From the NCBI GenBank assembly GCA_036897095.1, contig JAYMSP010003053.1, positions 1 to 21,353 on the forward strand: a stretch of DNA of 21,353 nucleotides. Direction: 5' to 3'. The DNA comes from Plantago elongata (Eukaryota; Streptophyta; Magnoliopsida; Lamiales; Plantaginaceae). A program made the position numbers and the translations under genes. Positions within the stretch are counted from its first letter, which is position 1, and each line of letters begins with the position of its first letter. The notes beneath the pieces are model-generated. The model did not search any database, was not told the DNA's origin, and was given only the letters and a program-made list of their open reading frames with translations. Below, in pieces: positions 1 through 10,621 of the stretch.

Positions 1-69
1 GCCTTTGAAACATATTACAAATAAACCCAGAGGGAATTAATAATAGAAAGGGAGAAAAATTGAAAATGC

Positions 70-153
70 TGACATGGGCATGACAACTCAGCATTTGCGT
101 GTGCTCCGGCATGACATGGCAAGCCAACTCAGCATTTGCGTGTGTCTCCGGCT
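70..153. repeat. Tandem repeat, two 42-bp units
   Basis: Units at 70-111 and 112-153 both begin TGACATGG and share ACTCAGCATTTGCGTGTG followed by CTCCGGC, with small differences. The surrounding 1-310 is non-coding and may belong to an old transposon cut by the window edge, but no termini are visible. Confidence 0.75.
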
Positions 154-322
154 GTCCCGAAAATCCGACGTTGACTTTTGTGTTTGTTTGTAATTAGTTT
201 TAAAAAACAGTTCATTTTTTGGAATGATTTGTAATAAAAAAAACAACAGCGGGTTATGTGAGCTGAGGCCAAAGAGGAGGGGTGGGTTTTGTAATTATCC
301 CTTTCCGTAAATATCACTTATA

Positions 323-323
<1 letters not shown>

Positions 324-353
<30 letters not shown>

Positions 354-360
354 TGTATGT
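324..360. repeat. (GTAT)n microsatellite
   Basis: About nine uninterrupted GTAT units. No other function seen. Confidence 0.95.
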
Positions 361-870
361 TACTACAATATAATAAGCAACCGTGCCCCCCAAATCCATC
401 ACAACGGAATGCACTATATATCGATAAACCAAAAAATCAAATATAATATATACAAATTTAGATGAAACTTGGACACTTGTTGGAAGTCACTTTCATGATC
501 TCATAAACATTGTTTAATCATTTGAAGTTGTTACACCGCGCTAAGCGTGGTGCCCATGTTATTTCACAAAGTTATGTGAAAGTAATCGTTTACTATATGC
601 CAGGAAGGAATAAAAAATGTGAAACTTTCTTTGGCAGAATCCATCCAAGAAAAACTTGAAATTTAAGTGTGATTGTGCTATAATATTTTGTGGATGGTCA
701 ATTGAAAAGTATCCCACTATACACACAAGTTATGATAAAATTCCTGTCAAAGAATTTGTATCGGTAGTAGGATTATCAAATCGCCTAAAAAGTAGTCTAA
801 GTAACACATAATACACCATAAACACTATTGGATTATACAAATGACCACAAACATTCCCGAATTTATCAAG
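361..870. other. AT-rich intergenic sequence, nothing recognised
   Basis: No ORF of note, no RNA gene and no transposon termini that I can recognise on either strand. Confidence 0.6.
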
Positions 871-880
871 AGCATCAATA

Positions 881-1365
881 GGGCAAAAAATATATTAGGT
901 ACATTACAATGTAACAGTTCCAATTTTGGTACAATTGAATGACACCGTCCAATTTAAGTACAGTACAATAATAACCCATCCAATTGACGTGCAATTTTCA
1001 ATTTCTCGGTGAGTTTGCCTACGTGGCAGTCGGAATTCCGATTGGGCTGTCCAATTCTCTCAATTTTGGCCCGAACTGAAGTGCCATTGAGTCAGGACGT
1101 AGGTACCTCACAACCACCACCTATTGAAGATGGTGCCATACCTGATGAGATGTTGTTATCTCTTGATATAATTCGGGTCAAAATTGAGAGAATTGGACAG
1201 CCCAATCGGAATTCCGCTGCCACGTCGACAAACTTGCTGAGAAATTAAAAATTGCACGTCAATTGGATGGGTTGTTGTTGTATTGTACTTAAATTGGACG
1301 GTATCATTCATCTGTACCAAGATTGGAACTACTACATTGTAGTGTACCTAAAATATTTTTTGGCC
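881..1365. mobile_element. Mutator-like MITE with about 195-bp terminal inverted repeats
   Basis: The left arm (881-1076) starts GGGCAAAAAATAT. The right arm (1171-1365), read on the other strand, starts GGCCAAAAAATAT, and the arms remain nearly complementary throughout, including GGAATTCCGATTGGGCTGTC in both. About 94 bp lie between them. The element is flanked by a perfect 10-bp direct repeat, AGCATCAATA, at 871-880 and 1366-1375. Long inverted repeats, G-rich ends and 9-11-bp target duplications fit Mutator-like elements. There is no transposase, so it is non-autonomous. An open reading frame at 1009-1248 arises from the arms and is not a gene. Confidence 0.85.
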
Positions 1366-1375
1366 AGCATCAATA

Positions 1376-2723
1376 CTATAGAAAAGCAAAAAATGTGTTT
1401 TTGTTAATAACTAACGTTTTTCATCAGTACATCAATGTTCATTTTTAACTATCTAATCGGGAACATTTCAATTTCAAAAAGTACTTTCTCCCGACTTTTT
1501 TTGGTATACAATGTTTTCATTCAACCATCATAGAATGCAATATTACATTCAATCTAAACACACTAACATGCTAATCATTCTCTGCAGCACTATCACTCCA
1601 AAATTTTAGAGCCAATTCATGTGCCATAGATTGACAACAATGCCCAACAATTTGAAAAACAATGTTAATGATTTTTTTTCCCACAAAACTCTTTATTCTG
1701 TCTATATACATGCATGTAGATGCAAGACAATTGACCAATGTAGTATAAGTAGTAATTAGACCCAATCAATAACTTTTAATAATCAATCAGCTCGACAAAT
1801 TAAATAGCCAAATCGACTCCAGTCGCCACTCCCATAATTTATGCACTTTCTAGATTGACAATAAAGTCTATACTGACTTTTCCACATGCTATAAGTACTT
1901 CAACTAACTTGTTTTTGGCGAACACACCTAGCCCATATATATATCTTTAGTTGAAATGAGATGAATATATCAAGTATCAACAACCACTTTAATAATGAAG
2001 CTCGATAGGTGACCACTCCGGAGGGCGAGGGGTTGTCGAAGTGTTACTACACCTTATATACATGTGAGGCATTTTAGGCAAAGAACAATGCATGTTCCAT
2101 GGTGTCATATGGAGCATGCCAGTCGATTTCCTCTGATTGCAAATATATGCAAATTAATTTATAGTTAACGTTTCCTAATCCCACCTCCTTCAGACTCTGC
2201 CAGGTTACTCAACACTTCTTGTACAATCTGAACATGCATCTTGAGGAAACTATCTTAATACGTTTTGTTTTAACTACTTGAAGCATGCTCATAAACAGGA
2301 TCGACAGTACACCCATTTCCAATTAGAGGTATCCCACAGTTAAAAGCACTTGTTAGTCCTTGAGGAATCTCAGGTAGGTAACTACATTAAAAAAGGTCTC
2401 AACATCAAAACCGCCCAAGGAAACAATTCACCATGTGTTAGAAAATATCAATATGACTATCACTTGCCCTAATACTTTCCATGGTTCGGAGTGAGGAACA
2501 ATCTGCTTGTCATTTAATTCAACATCATTCACTATATTGTGAGGTCGGATACCGGAAACATGTAAAACATGTGGCCAAAGTTTCTAGCAGATCCAAATTC
2601 ATATTCATGTTCCTCGCTCTAACAAATTTTGTTATGAATACGGAGAAAATACATCAATTAAATGAAGCCCAAAATTAAAAGGCATCCAAAAGAAGCTTGT
2701 CTGGTCCTTGAAAATAATATGGT
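1376..2723. other. Intergenic sequence, nothing recognised
   Basis: Mostly AT-rich, with short open frames lacking any recognisable protein similarity. A GC-richer patch near 2005-2060 stands out slightly, but I cannot assign it. No RNA gene or element boundary is visible. Confidence 0.55.
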
Positions 2724-2728
2724 GTTCA

Positions 2729-2953
2729 TGTGACGCCCTGACCACCGATGGCCAGAGATCCGGCCCGTTGGACCAGCAAGGTTACGCATGACTGTCCCAC
2801 CACTCGGTATGATATTGTCCGCTTTGGGTCGGAGGCCGCACGGATTTGTTTTTGGATTTCCTCAAAAGGCCTCATACCATAAGAGAGTGGTGGTCCACAT
2901 ATATACCCTTCATCCCTTCCACTCAAAAACAATGTGGGATATTGGGTATTACA
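2729..2953 (-). mobile_element. Solo LTR, short (TRIM-like)
   Basis: The 225-bp segment starts TGTGACGCC and ends GGTATTACA, giving TG...CA ends with matching TGT/ACA. It is flanked by GTTCA (2724-2728) and GTTCC (2954-2958), a 5-bp target duplication with one mismatch. On the minus strand a TATA-like GTATATATG is followed by GGTATGAGGCCTTTTGAGG and AAGCGGACAATATCATACC. From memory these resemble a short LTR dispersed in many dicot genomes. No second LTR or internal domain lies nearby, so it is a solo LTR. Family assignment is recall, not a search. Confidence 0.65.
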
Positions 2954-2958
2954 GTTCC

Positions 2959-3300
2959 TTTGATGATTTATTTATCCATCCACTAATTTTGATTGGTCGC
3001 GTGCACTCAAAGCCAGGTCCAACATGTATCTACAGTGAACATTGGAGGTCATGTGGAATGCAAGAATTGTAAAGAAGCATAACTCTAAGAAATGGAATAA
3101 GAGAGGGTGAGCTAGGTTGTCACAATATAAGAGAAAATACATGTTGGAAGAATTCAAAAGAAAGATATGTAACCCCATAAAACATCTCAGTTTTCATAGA
3201 CCAGACCACAACTCATTCAACTAATAGACTGTACCACGCTAAGAACCTAATGTTATTGGCTAATTTCATGCAAAACAATTGAGATAAACTTTTCAATCCT
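2959..3300. other. Unassigned sequence between solo LTR and LINE
   Basis: No gene recognised. It may include the decayed 3' UTR of the LINE, whose 3' limit I cannot place. Confidence 0.4.
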
Positions 3301-3455
3301 ACATGTCAATGTGAATACTTCTTTAACTGAAAACAAAATAACCTCCGTAGAGACAAAAAACTCTCCTTCATATTTCAACACTTCAAATGTTATTTTGTCC
3401 ACCTTATAGAAAATTCAAACTCTAACGACTTAAATAACGAAACTAAAGTGATGTA

Positions 3456-3915
3456 ATCGGTATAAACTTGGACTCACTCACACCCTTGCAAGACAACCCA
3501 ATATACCGCTACTCGAATCGCATATGCTTCAACACTTTGTGGAGAAAAAGTTATTCCGCTGCTCCAATAATTGTCGTACAAACTCCACCATCTCTAACAC
3601 ATTACTTGACTTTCCTTATATCACCGTTTGATTACGATTGTACCAAAGACTCCAAAGAAGAGTCATCGCCACCTCCCACTCCTTTCTATCCAAATCCTCG
3701 TACATCATTCGTATTTATTCTTCGACAATACCAACGGATACGCTCCAAGCTCTCATTGGGATGTTACTTAATGCCCACACCTGACGAGAAAAATGACAAT
3801 CCCGCAAACGGTGGAGCATTGTTTCCTCACCACCTAAACAAACCGGACAAGTGGGATCCATAACGACCTTACGTTTCACCAATTGTGGCATCACCGATAC
3901 CGCATTCTTTGCCAA
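3456..3915 (-). other. LINE zf-RVT and RNase H remnants
   Basis: The zf-RVT signature CPVCLGGEETMLHRLRDC, followed by FSRQVW, lies at about 3770-3860. It is followed by a decayed LLWSLWYNRN linker and then VEAYAIRVAVYWVVLQGCE, a stop codon, and VQVYTD at 3456-3535. The Glu of VEAYAIR and the Asp of VYTD match catalytic acids of RNase H. The part after that is too decayed to read. Confidence 0.7.
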
Positions 3916-5036
3916 ACGCTAAACACATATTTTGATTTTACCGGGCAACTTCGACTTCCACAAGAAGTCCTAGCCCTCCCTAAGCCGCGATGAACATCCA
4001 GCTCCTTGTCTAAGCTTAAGTTTTTGCTTCGCAAGCCCTCTAGCCATATAATAACCACCCTTGACCTCCCGATTTTGTACCACTCCACACCAAGCTGTCA
4101 TGCCTTGGGTGTTTCGATTGTGGTATTCCCAAAGTCAGCCGAGCATCATCTTCAACACAAAACTCCCGTAGAAATTCCTCATCCCAAGTTCGTTCACCCC
4201 TAATTAAATCCGCAACTTGCAAATCATCCGGTGCATTATTGTCACCACGAATGCACTTGAAAAATGACTCTCTCAGGATCCAGTCATCGTGCCATACCGA
4301 ATGTTTTCCCCCGTCCCAACCTGCCACCTGATTCCAGCCTGGAAAGTCAGAATTGTTGTTGTGATACTCCTCCACGAGTAGGACCAATTAGTCGACGCCG
4401 TTGCTTTCCAATATCGAGCCTCGTGGATAATAATTTGACTTTAGTAACCGAGCTAGCAACATATTAGGTTGCGTAAGAAGTCTCCAAACTTTATTTGCTT
4501 GCAATGCCAAGTTAAATGCATTCAGGTCCCTAACCCAGTCCTCCATCACGTTTGCTTTCCTTTAGAGATTCCTAGTTAATCTAGTGGATTTTATCAACTC
4601 CCTTACTTCCCCACCAAAACTTAGCAAAGAGCGACTCAAGCTCATCAATAACGGTTGGCAGTTTAAAACAGCTCATCGCATAGGGATAGCTTGTAGAACA
4701 GACTTGATAAGAACCTCCTTGCCGACACTTGACAATTTTTTCGAATCAAAACCTTGGATCCGCTTCCAAATATTATCTCGGATCGATGCATACAAATGCC
4801 TCTTTCCTTGATTGACCCACCACCGAAGGTAACCCCATATATTTATCATGACAATCAATCTCCTCTACTTGCAAAATGCTCAGTATTCGAAGCTGAACAC
4901 CCTCCTGAACCCCACTACTGACACCTCAACTGATTTCTGAATGTTAATGACTTGACATGCTGCCTTGCTATATTGTAGAAGGACCTCCTTAATATGCCAA
5001 GCTACACTCTCTGTCGCCTTACAACAAATATAAGTA

Positions 5037-5370
5037 TCATCCACAAATAACAGGTGGGGCACCGAAGGTGCACCACAACATACCCTCACACCCTACAAAC
5101 CCCGCTCATTTCCACTCGACTCAATATAGTACTCAGCACATCTGCAACAAAGAGAAACAAGTATGGAGAAAATGGATCTCCATGTCGTAATCCTCTACCA
5201 GGTCAGAATTTAGGGCCAACCACTCAATTGAACATCAAAGAATAATAGACCGATGTAACACACTGCAAAATCCGAGCTACAACTTGCATATCAAAACCAA
5301 TGCGAAGCATAGTTTCTTCCAAAAAATGCCACTCAACCCTGTCATATGCCTTACTCATATCAAGCTTAAG
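5037..5370 (-). other. Reverse transcriptase catalytic core of the LINE
   Basis: In order on the minus strand: motif A LDMSKAYDRVEW (about 5336-5370, first catalytic Asp), then GLRHGDPFSPYLF (about 5163-5200), then motif C FVDD (5037-5048, the two catalytic Asp). Plant LINEs usually have FADD at motif C; the Val is a mild variant. The catalytic Asp residues survive although the frame is broken elsewhere. Confidence 0.85.
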
Positions 5371-7081
5371 AGAAAGAAAACCTCCACCACCAAGTTTACA
5401 TTTCTTTTATAAAGTGATTGATCTCATAGGCCACTAAGACATTATCAGTGATCAGACGGCCGAGGACAACAACATATTGCGTTTTAGTAGTGAGACTCGA
5501 CAAACACGACTTAAGTCTATTGGCTAGAGCTTTGGAAGCAATCTTATAGACCATGTTACTCAAGCTAATTGGTTGAAACTGGGTCATGAGCTAAGGCTTA
5601 GTACACATAGGAATGAGAACAACATGAGTATGATAAACGGAATCCTTTAACCGACCCAGGTTAAGAAAATTCAAGACACAGTCAGAAATAAAAGGGCAAA
5701 ATATATGCCAATATTTTTGAAAAAAGAGAGCAGGCATACCATCAGGATCTGGGTATTTAAGTGGGTACATATCAAATAAATCATTTGTTACCTCATCTCG
5801 CTAGTATGCTCATTTTAGAAGCTTGTTTTTTGTCGATGTAACTCTTGGTGATATAGTACTCAGAATCGGCTCGAGATCATCATGTTTTTGCAAACTAGAG
5901 CTGAAGATCTCATGAAATTAATCCATCGCAATCTGATTCATACCATGTTGTATCCTCCGCAAGAACCCCATCATTACCACGAAGTCCCACAATCTCAATA
6001 TGCTTTTTCCAAGTTGATGCACGAGAGTAAAGAACACTGAATTTTTGTCTCCTTCAAGTATCCATTGTTCTTTACCACGTTGCCTCCATAACATTTCCTC
6101 TCTATCAAATTGGTTTTCAAGCTCAATCATTGTGTTTTTCAATTCATAGACACCTCCTGAGTTCGAGTTGGAGCCTACAACTCTTCGACCTTTTCCCGTA
6201 GCTGCCGGACAACGTTTCACACGTGACCAAAATGCTAAGGTCCCAGCAGATTAATCCCGCCCTCAAATTCTCGAGATTTTTGAAAACTCGCACATTTGCT
6301 ACTGGATTACGACCTTGCTGCCAACATTCCCGCATTAAATACTCGCATTCGTGCTCCTTAGCCCACATGGCTTCGAATCTAAAATCTTCTTCTTCCTTCT
6401 CAACACATGTTTTGATCCCTTCTCCACACTCATCAAATGGGGCAGTGATCAGACCCACGAAACGTGAAGTGTGGCACCCCAACCGAGTTAAATAGTAAAG
6501 ACCATTCTGATGTTTCTATAACATGATCCAACCTTCTCCATATAGTGTCTGACGCCAATCCATTATTTGTCCATGTGAATGGAAATCACTAAAGCCAATA
6601 TCAAGCAATCCAACCTCAATTATTGTCTCTCTAAACTGTCTCGTTCACCAAACCGGGGTCGCTATCCTACCCCGTCTCTCTGACTCATCCGCATGGGATC
6701 ATAGATAAAGTACCTAGATGTCGCAAGAGATCCCACGTACGTTTCTTGTTTGATTGTTCCGGTTCCCCATAGAAGTATGTGAATTTCCACGGAGCAGTCT
6801 GCTAGTCTGAAAAGATAATAGTACCAATATGATTAAGTGAGTAACTCTAGATGGACACATCAATTCCTTTCTCCCAGAGCATTGCCAAACCCCCTGACTT
6901 ACCTCTTGCACCACACCTACACCATTCATTGCAAATATATCCTTTAATATATCAATATTTCTCAAACTAACCTTAGTCTCCGCAAGGAAGAATACCATGG
7001 GCTTACACTCCTTAAGCAACTCGCCTAAGACTCGAACTGTCTAGGGGTTTCCAATATCCCGACAGTTCCACACTAATCAAC

Positions 7082-8635
7082 TCATAATGCTTGGCGGGAC
7101 TGCTCAGCAGTCGCCACCTTAACCACATCAACATTATTGATGGATAAACCTTTAGAAAGATCGATACGCTTACTAGGGTATTCTGAAACCTCCATCGGGT
7201 AATCCATCAACCTCTTCCCGCCACTCACACTCGCCTCTGACCCCCCCTCCCCGTGATTGAGTACCTCTCTTCATCATCTTCAGCTTACGCAATTCCATCT
7301 TACCTACCCGAAGGATACCACGACCACCACATCCACAAGATTATTGCCTGGACTAATTTCTCTCGGTTTCGAACCTCTCCCTCCACTCTTACTGCTCCCA
7401 GGGCTATTCCCCATACCCGAGCTACGATGTAAAACAGCCTCGGCCTGTTTTTAGTTCCATCAACTAGTTGATTTAACACCAACAACATCCGTCAACCCAG
7501 ACTCGAGAACACTGAATTCGACATTGTTACTCTCAACAGAAGCACCGATCAGATGAATCACCGCAGATGTATCCCTTTTAGTCGCAGTCCTGCACACAAC
7601 CAGTGCGTCCTTCACACCCATACACTCAACAACTCTTGTCTTCTTGGCACTCGAACCCTCCGCCACTGAAGCATATTGCATCTTCACACTAGTACCAAAC
7701 TCCTTAGACACACACTTACTAAGTTCACTCATCGACAACAAGTTCGAACTCCCCGGTTTCACACGCCAATCATCAACGTTTGATCGAGCTTTACTCCAGG
7801 CATGATCCTTATCATTTGTATGAAACAAATTAACTCCTTTCATAACCTATTTAGATTGGGTAAATGGACCTCGCATGTCGATTCTTGTCGGGTTCAGAAC
7901 TACCGGTACACACAACCATTCCCTATAAGATTGGGACTCCGTAGCAATATCACCTTAAACGTCGTATTTTTTTGGATAGTCTTTGACTAGGTGGCCCATC
8001 AAACCACAAAAATAGCAAAACTTTGGCAACTTTTCATAAAATAGGCTCAGTTGAATGGTTTCCACCTTAGTTGATCGAATATGAGTGACACACTATATCA
8101 GTTTATCTATCCTAAGCCCCACCCTAATCCGTAAATATGGGTAAGGATTGATGCCATCCCCCTTGAGATCTACACTAGGGAAGATCCCTATTGCATTACC
8201 TACACAAGCTGCAATTTCCCTAGAAGTTCTTCCCCACGATAGACCCTCCACTTTGATATCGAAGTAGCACATTGACAAATCCATGACCTCCGGGGACCCC
8301 ACTTCCAGTGCCTCACCCAACACGATCAAGTTCTTATTATAGTGCAACGGTCCTCCTGACAAGGCTCTTTTTTATGTCCTTAACGTGTTTAAAAACAAAC
8401 ATGAACCGATTAATTCCCGAAAGCCTTTTCACATCAACCCCCAAAGTCAGACTCCATAATTCCATCACAAGGTTGGTAAATTGTCCCCATGGATAGGTTG
8501 ACGACCTAAAACTTGGCCATCCAAGATTAAGGACGACTCTTTATTGCTCTCAATTCACTCCTCATCAGGAATAACAATTCCAATAGCCTCATCCTCCGTG
8601 AGTTCCACTACCTGTCCCAATATATCCCTAACCAT
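7082..8635 (-). pseudogene. LINE ORF1: DUF4283-like domain plus zinc knuckle, degenerate
   Basis: ORF1 of plant LINEs encodes a nucleic-acid-binding protein. The ATG at 8635 opens MVRDILGQVVELTEDEA. A frameshift near 8370 separates the first part from GGPLHYNKNLIVL. The stretch at 8093-8362 (GLSWGRTSREIAACVGNAIG, then YLRIRV) is characteristic of the DUF4283 domain. The zinc knuckle follows at 7976-8017. An in-frame TAA lies just after the knuckle, and an open stretch continues at 7460-7843. The TGA of ORF1 (7082-7084) overlaps the ATG of ORF2. Confidence 0.8.
7976..8017 (-). other. LINE ORF1 zinc knuckle with final Cys replaced by Tyr
   Basis: Minus-strand translation gives CYFCGLMGHLVKDY. 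A CCHC knuckle needs C-x2-C-x4-H-x4-C; here the last position is TAT (Tyr, 7976-7978), one base from TGT (Cys). The other three ligands are present. Confidence 0.8.
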
Positions 8636-8881
8636 AATCAACCAAATGCATTCCAACCGAGGAGTTACCCAGTACTATATTGCTAGAGAACTACGTATGA
8701 ACACAACAACAACTGAACAAGGTACATGTGAAGACAAAATAACGAAAATCCCTAAGAAAGCACAGAACAAAAGACAAAAGAAATCACAAAAGAAGGAAAC
8801 CAAATTACAAGTACAACCCTCAGACACTACGATACGACAACTGATCATTGTCAACGACTCAACAAGCCACTTCATGGACCT

Positions 8882-9090
8882 CCTTTCTTTTTAGTTCCTA
8901 GGTTACTTTTCTGTCTAGGACTACGACGAGAATCTCCATTCTTTCCAATTCTCAGACTTTACTTTTCAGTCATAGGTTTTCTACGAGGATCTCCTTTCTT
9001 TTCAATCCTCATGTTACTTTTCTTACCTAGGACTACGACGAGAATCTCCAATCTTTTCAATTTTCAGGCTTTACTTTTCAGTCGTAGATT
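8882..9090 (-). repeat. Tandem repeats in the LINE 5' leader (111-bp period, about 55-bp submonomers)
   Basis: TCCTTTCTT at 8881 recurs at 8992, and GGACTACGACGAGAATCTCC occurs in both halves, giving a 111-bp period. Within each unit, CTACGAcGAgAATCTCC-like and TTACTTTTC-like pieces recur about every 55 bp, giving about four degenerate submonomers. The repeats lie just upstream of ORF1, where monomer-type promoters sit in some LINEs. Promoter function is inference. Confidence 0.65.
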
Positions 9091-9118
9091 CAAGATCAAT
9101 CATAAACTAACCTAACTT

Positions 9119-9884
9119 TTTTTTTTTGTTATTTTTTTTGAATAATGGTGGTGAAGGTAAATTAAACAAGTTGTACAGAGACTCCACAGTACAACGGAGA
9201 AGTCAAAAAAGTCCCACGATTTATTGGCGCAACAGAAGCAAACAGAACAGTCCGATTAGGGGTTGAAATGGTTGGTTAAAAATCATAACCATAGCCACTA
9301 TTCTAATTTAGGTTATAACCATAACCATAACCAATTAATAATAACCATAACCGAAATATTTTCTCACCGGTTATTGTAAGGTCGTATAACCGGAAATAAC
9401 CATAGGTTTAGGTTATTGATCGGTTTTTTGAAAATTCTTTTTTACTCGAGGTGAAAAATTGCAAAAAATATTTTTTTCGCAAAAAAAATATTTCGCAAAA
9501 AAAATAGTTTTCGCAAAAAAATATTTTTCAAAAAAAATAAAAAATTTAACGGTTTTTAATCGAAACCGTAACCAAAAACCGAACCTATTATGGTTGTAAC
9601 CGATCGGTTGCTAAACGGTTACGGTTACGGTTATTGTAAATAACTGTTTAGGAAAAGTAAATGGTTATTAGTTGGTTATGGTCATGGTTATGGTTTTTAA
9701 CCAACCATTTCCACCCCTAAGTCCAATTACGAAAGCAGGCCAGACAAAGTCGAACCAAACAGTCACAACAGCGTCCACCGATGCGAAGGAAAGGTCCAAG
9801 ATACTGATGAGGTCCAAAGATCAAAATCCAAACCCTCTATGCCGAGAAACGACAATTCCATGCAGAGGACGACGAGCTAGGGTT
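9119..9884 (-). mobile_element. Probable small poly(A)-tailed retroelement, split by a MITE
   Basis: On the minus strand, sequence starting near AACCCTAGCTCGTCG (about 9884) runs to TTGTTTAATTTACC and ends in an interrupted A-tail (9119-9140 as T on the plus strand). This looks like a LINE-type 3' end. Without the inserted MITE (9257-9719) the element is about 300 bp and has no coding capacity, suggesting a SINE or non-autonomous LINE derivative. It could instead be the 3' end of another LINE copy. No clear target duplication was found. Confidence 0.4.
9257..9719. mobile_element. hAT-like MITE, 463 bp
   Basis: The left end reads TAGGGGTTGAAATGGTTGG and the right end, on the other strand, TAGGGGTGGAAATGGTTGG. 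Both continue into TTAAAAA-CATAACCAT, so terminal inverted repeats exceed 35 bp. Interior arms consist of repeated ATAACC/GGTTAT around an A-rich centre with several CGCAAAAAAA units. Flanks AGTCCGAT (9249-9256) and AGTCCAAT (9720-9727) form an 8-bp target duplication with one mismatch, as for hAT elements. No transposase. Confidence 0.8.
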
Positions 9885-10609
9885 TTTTTAAGTGGCAAAT
9901 CATATTTTGACTTCATTTAGGAACTCAGTTTAATAATCAAACCACATTATATGAGAAAATACTTATGAATTATTAAAATGGGCAATCAAACTTAGAAAAT
10001 CAATATGAAGTGTAACTAACTCTAAGAATGGGTTCATTCAAACATAAAAAAAAAAATCTTATACTAAATTCAACTAGAGAACTTAATTTGATTTAAAAAC
10101 TGCACTTCACGGATCCAAGTTAAGCTATACACAATTCTACATTGGTCATTTAACTATAAAGATCCATCATTTTCTAAACAATTAATATTAAGGAAAAACT
10201 ACGTTGTTACATAACAAAAAGAATTACATTTTTCTATAAAATTATTGCATAGTTTAGATTTTTGGGCTTGACTTTTATAAGTTTTTGTGTTGTTTTTTAG
10301 TATTAGGATGAATAAGAACATGATGAAAATAAAAATGAAAGATCCACATTGTTAAAAAGAAAAAAAGAAAACAACAAGATAAGAGGATTAAACGAGTAGA
10401 TGCATTTATTAATTGTATATATAAATGAAAGACCCACATTGTTATTCAAAATTTAATCGAAAAGTGAAAATGAAAAAAATAATCTTAAAATGTGTAGGTT
10501 GTTTATCTCAGAATTTTAATTGACTAAATTTTAACTGAGTTTTTAGCAGAGGAATAGTGATCTTAGTAATAAAAAATTGGTGTTTTTCATAGATAACTTA
10601 TCTAGATAT
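9885..10609. other. Very AT-rich sequence, no gene
   Basis: No coding potential seen. A short dispersed repeat ATGAAAGAtCCACATTGTTA occurs at about 10334 and again, with one mismatch, at about 10424. The role is unknown. Confidence 0.55.
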
Positions 10610-10621
10610 ATGCCTATATTT

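Larger units (their letters stand above)
3330..7085 (-). pseudogene. LINE ORF2: endonuclease-reverse transcriptase-RNase H polyprotein, degenerate
   Basis: ORF2 would nick target DNA and reverse-transcribe the LINE RNA. From the ATG at 7085 the frame gives WNCRDIGNP, with TGA as the third codon and a TAG shortly after, so it is dead at its start. Endonuclease: FFLAETK (about 6960-7000) and GSDHCPI (about 6430-6465). A linker with GDKNSVFF follows near 6040. RT finger and palm region: PISLSNMVYKIASKALANRL and GRLITDNVLVAYE (5400-5590), LDMSKAYDRVEW, GLRHGDPFSPYLF and FVDD. Then come the KRHLYASIRDNIWKRIQGF region (4673-4858), zf-RVT and RNase H. Stops and frame changes occur throughout. Confidence 0.87.
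3300..9110 (-). mobile_element. Decayed, nearly full-length L1-like LINE with RNase H
   Basis: Read on the minus strand, the element has in order: a repeated 5' leader (about 9090-8882), ORF1 from an ATG at 8635 with a DUF4283-like domain and zinc knuckle, then ORF2 from an ATG at 7085 with an AP-type endonuclease, reverse transcriptase, zf-RVT and RNase H. This is the layout of plant L1 retrotransposons. Stops and frameshifts occur throughout, so it cannot encode working proteins. I found no target-site duplication and no clear poly(A) tail at the 3' end, and both limits are approximate. Confidence 0.88.

Noticed and set aside
324..360. CRISPR-like or regulatory array
   Set aside because: Pure GTAT microsatellite; no spacers, and the organism is a plant.
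1009..1248. Open reading frame of 79 codons
   Set aside because: It spans both arms and the spacer of the inverted-repeat MITE and arises from that sequence.
2726..3072. Overlapping open frames on both strands
   Set aside because: They lie mostly within the solo LTR and have no recognisable protein features.
3468..3863. Plus-strand frame of 131 codons
   Set aside because: It is antisense to the zf-RVT and RNase H part of the LINE, whose minus-strand translation is recognisable.
8544..8894. Plus-strand frame of 116 codons, Lys/Gln-rich
   Set aside because: It is antisense to the LINE leader and ORF1 start, and its composition is low-complexity.
9672..9920. Frame starting MVMVMVMV
   Set aside because: It begins in the GGTTAT repeats of the MITE and runs through its end into the split retroelement.
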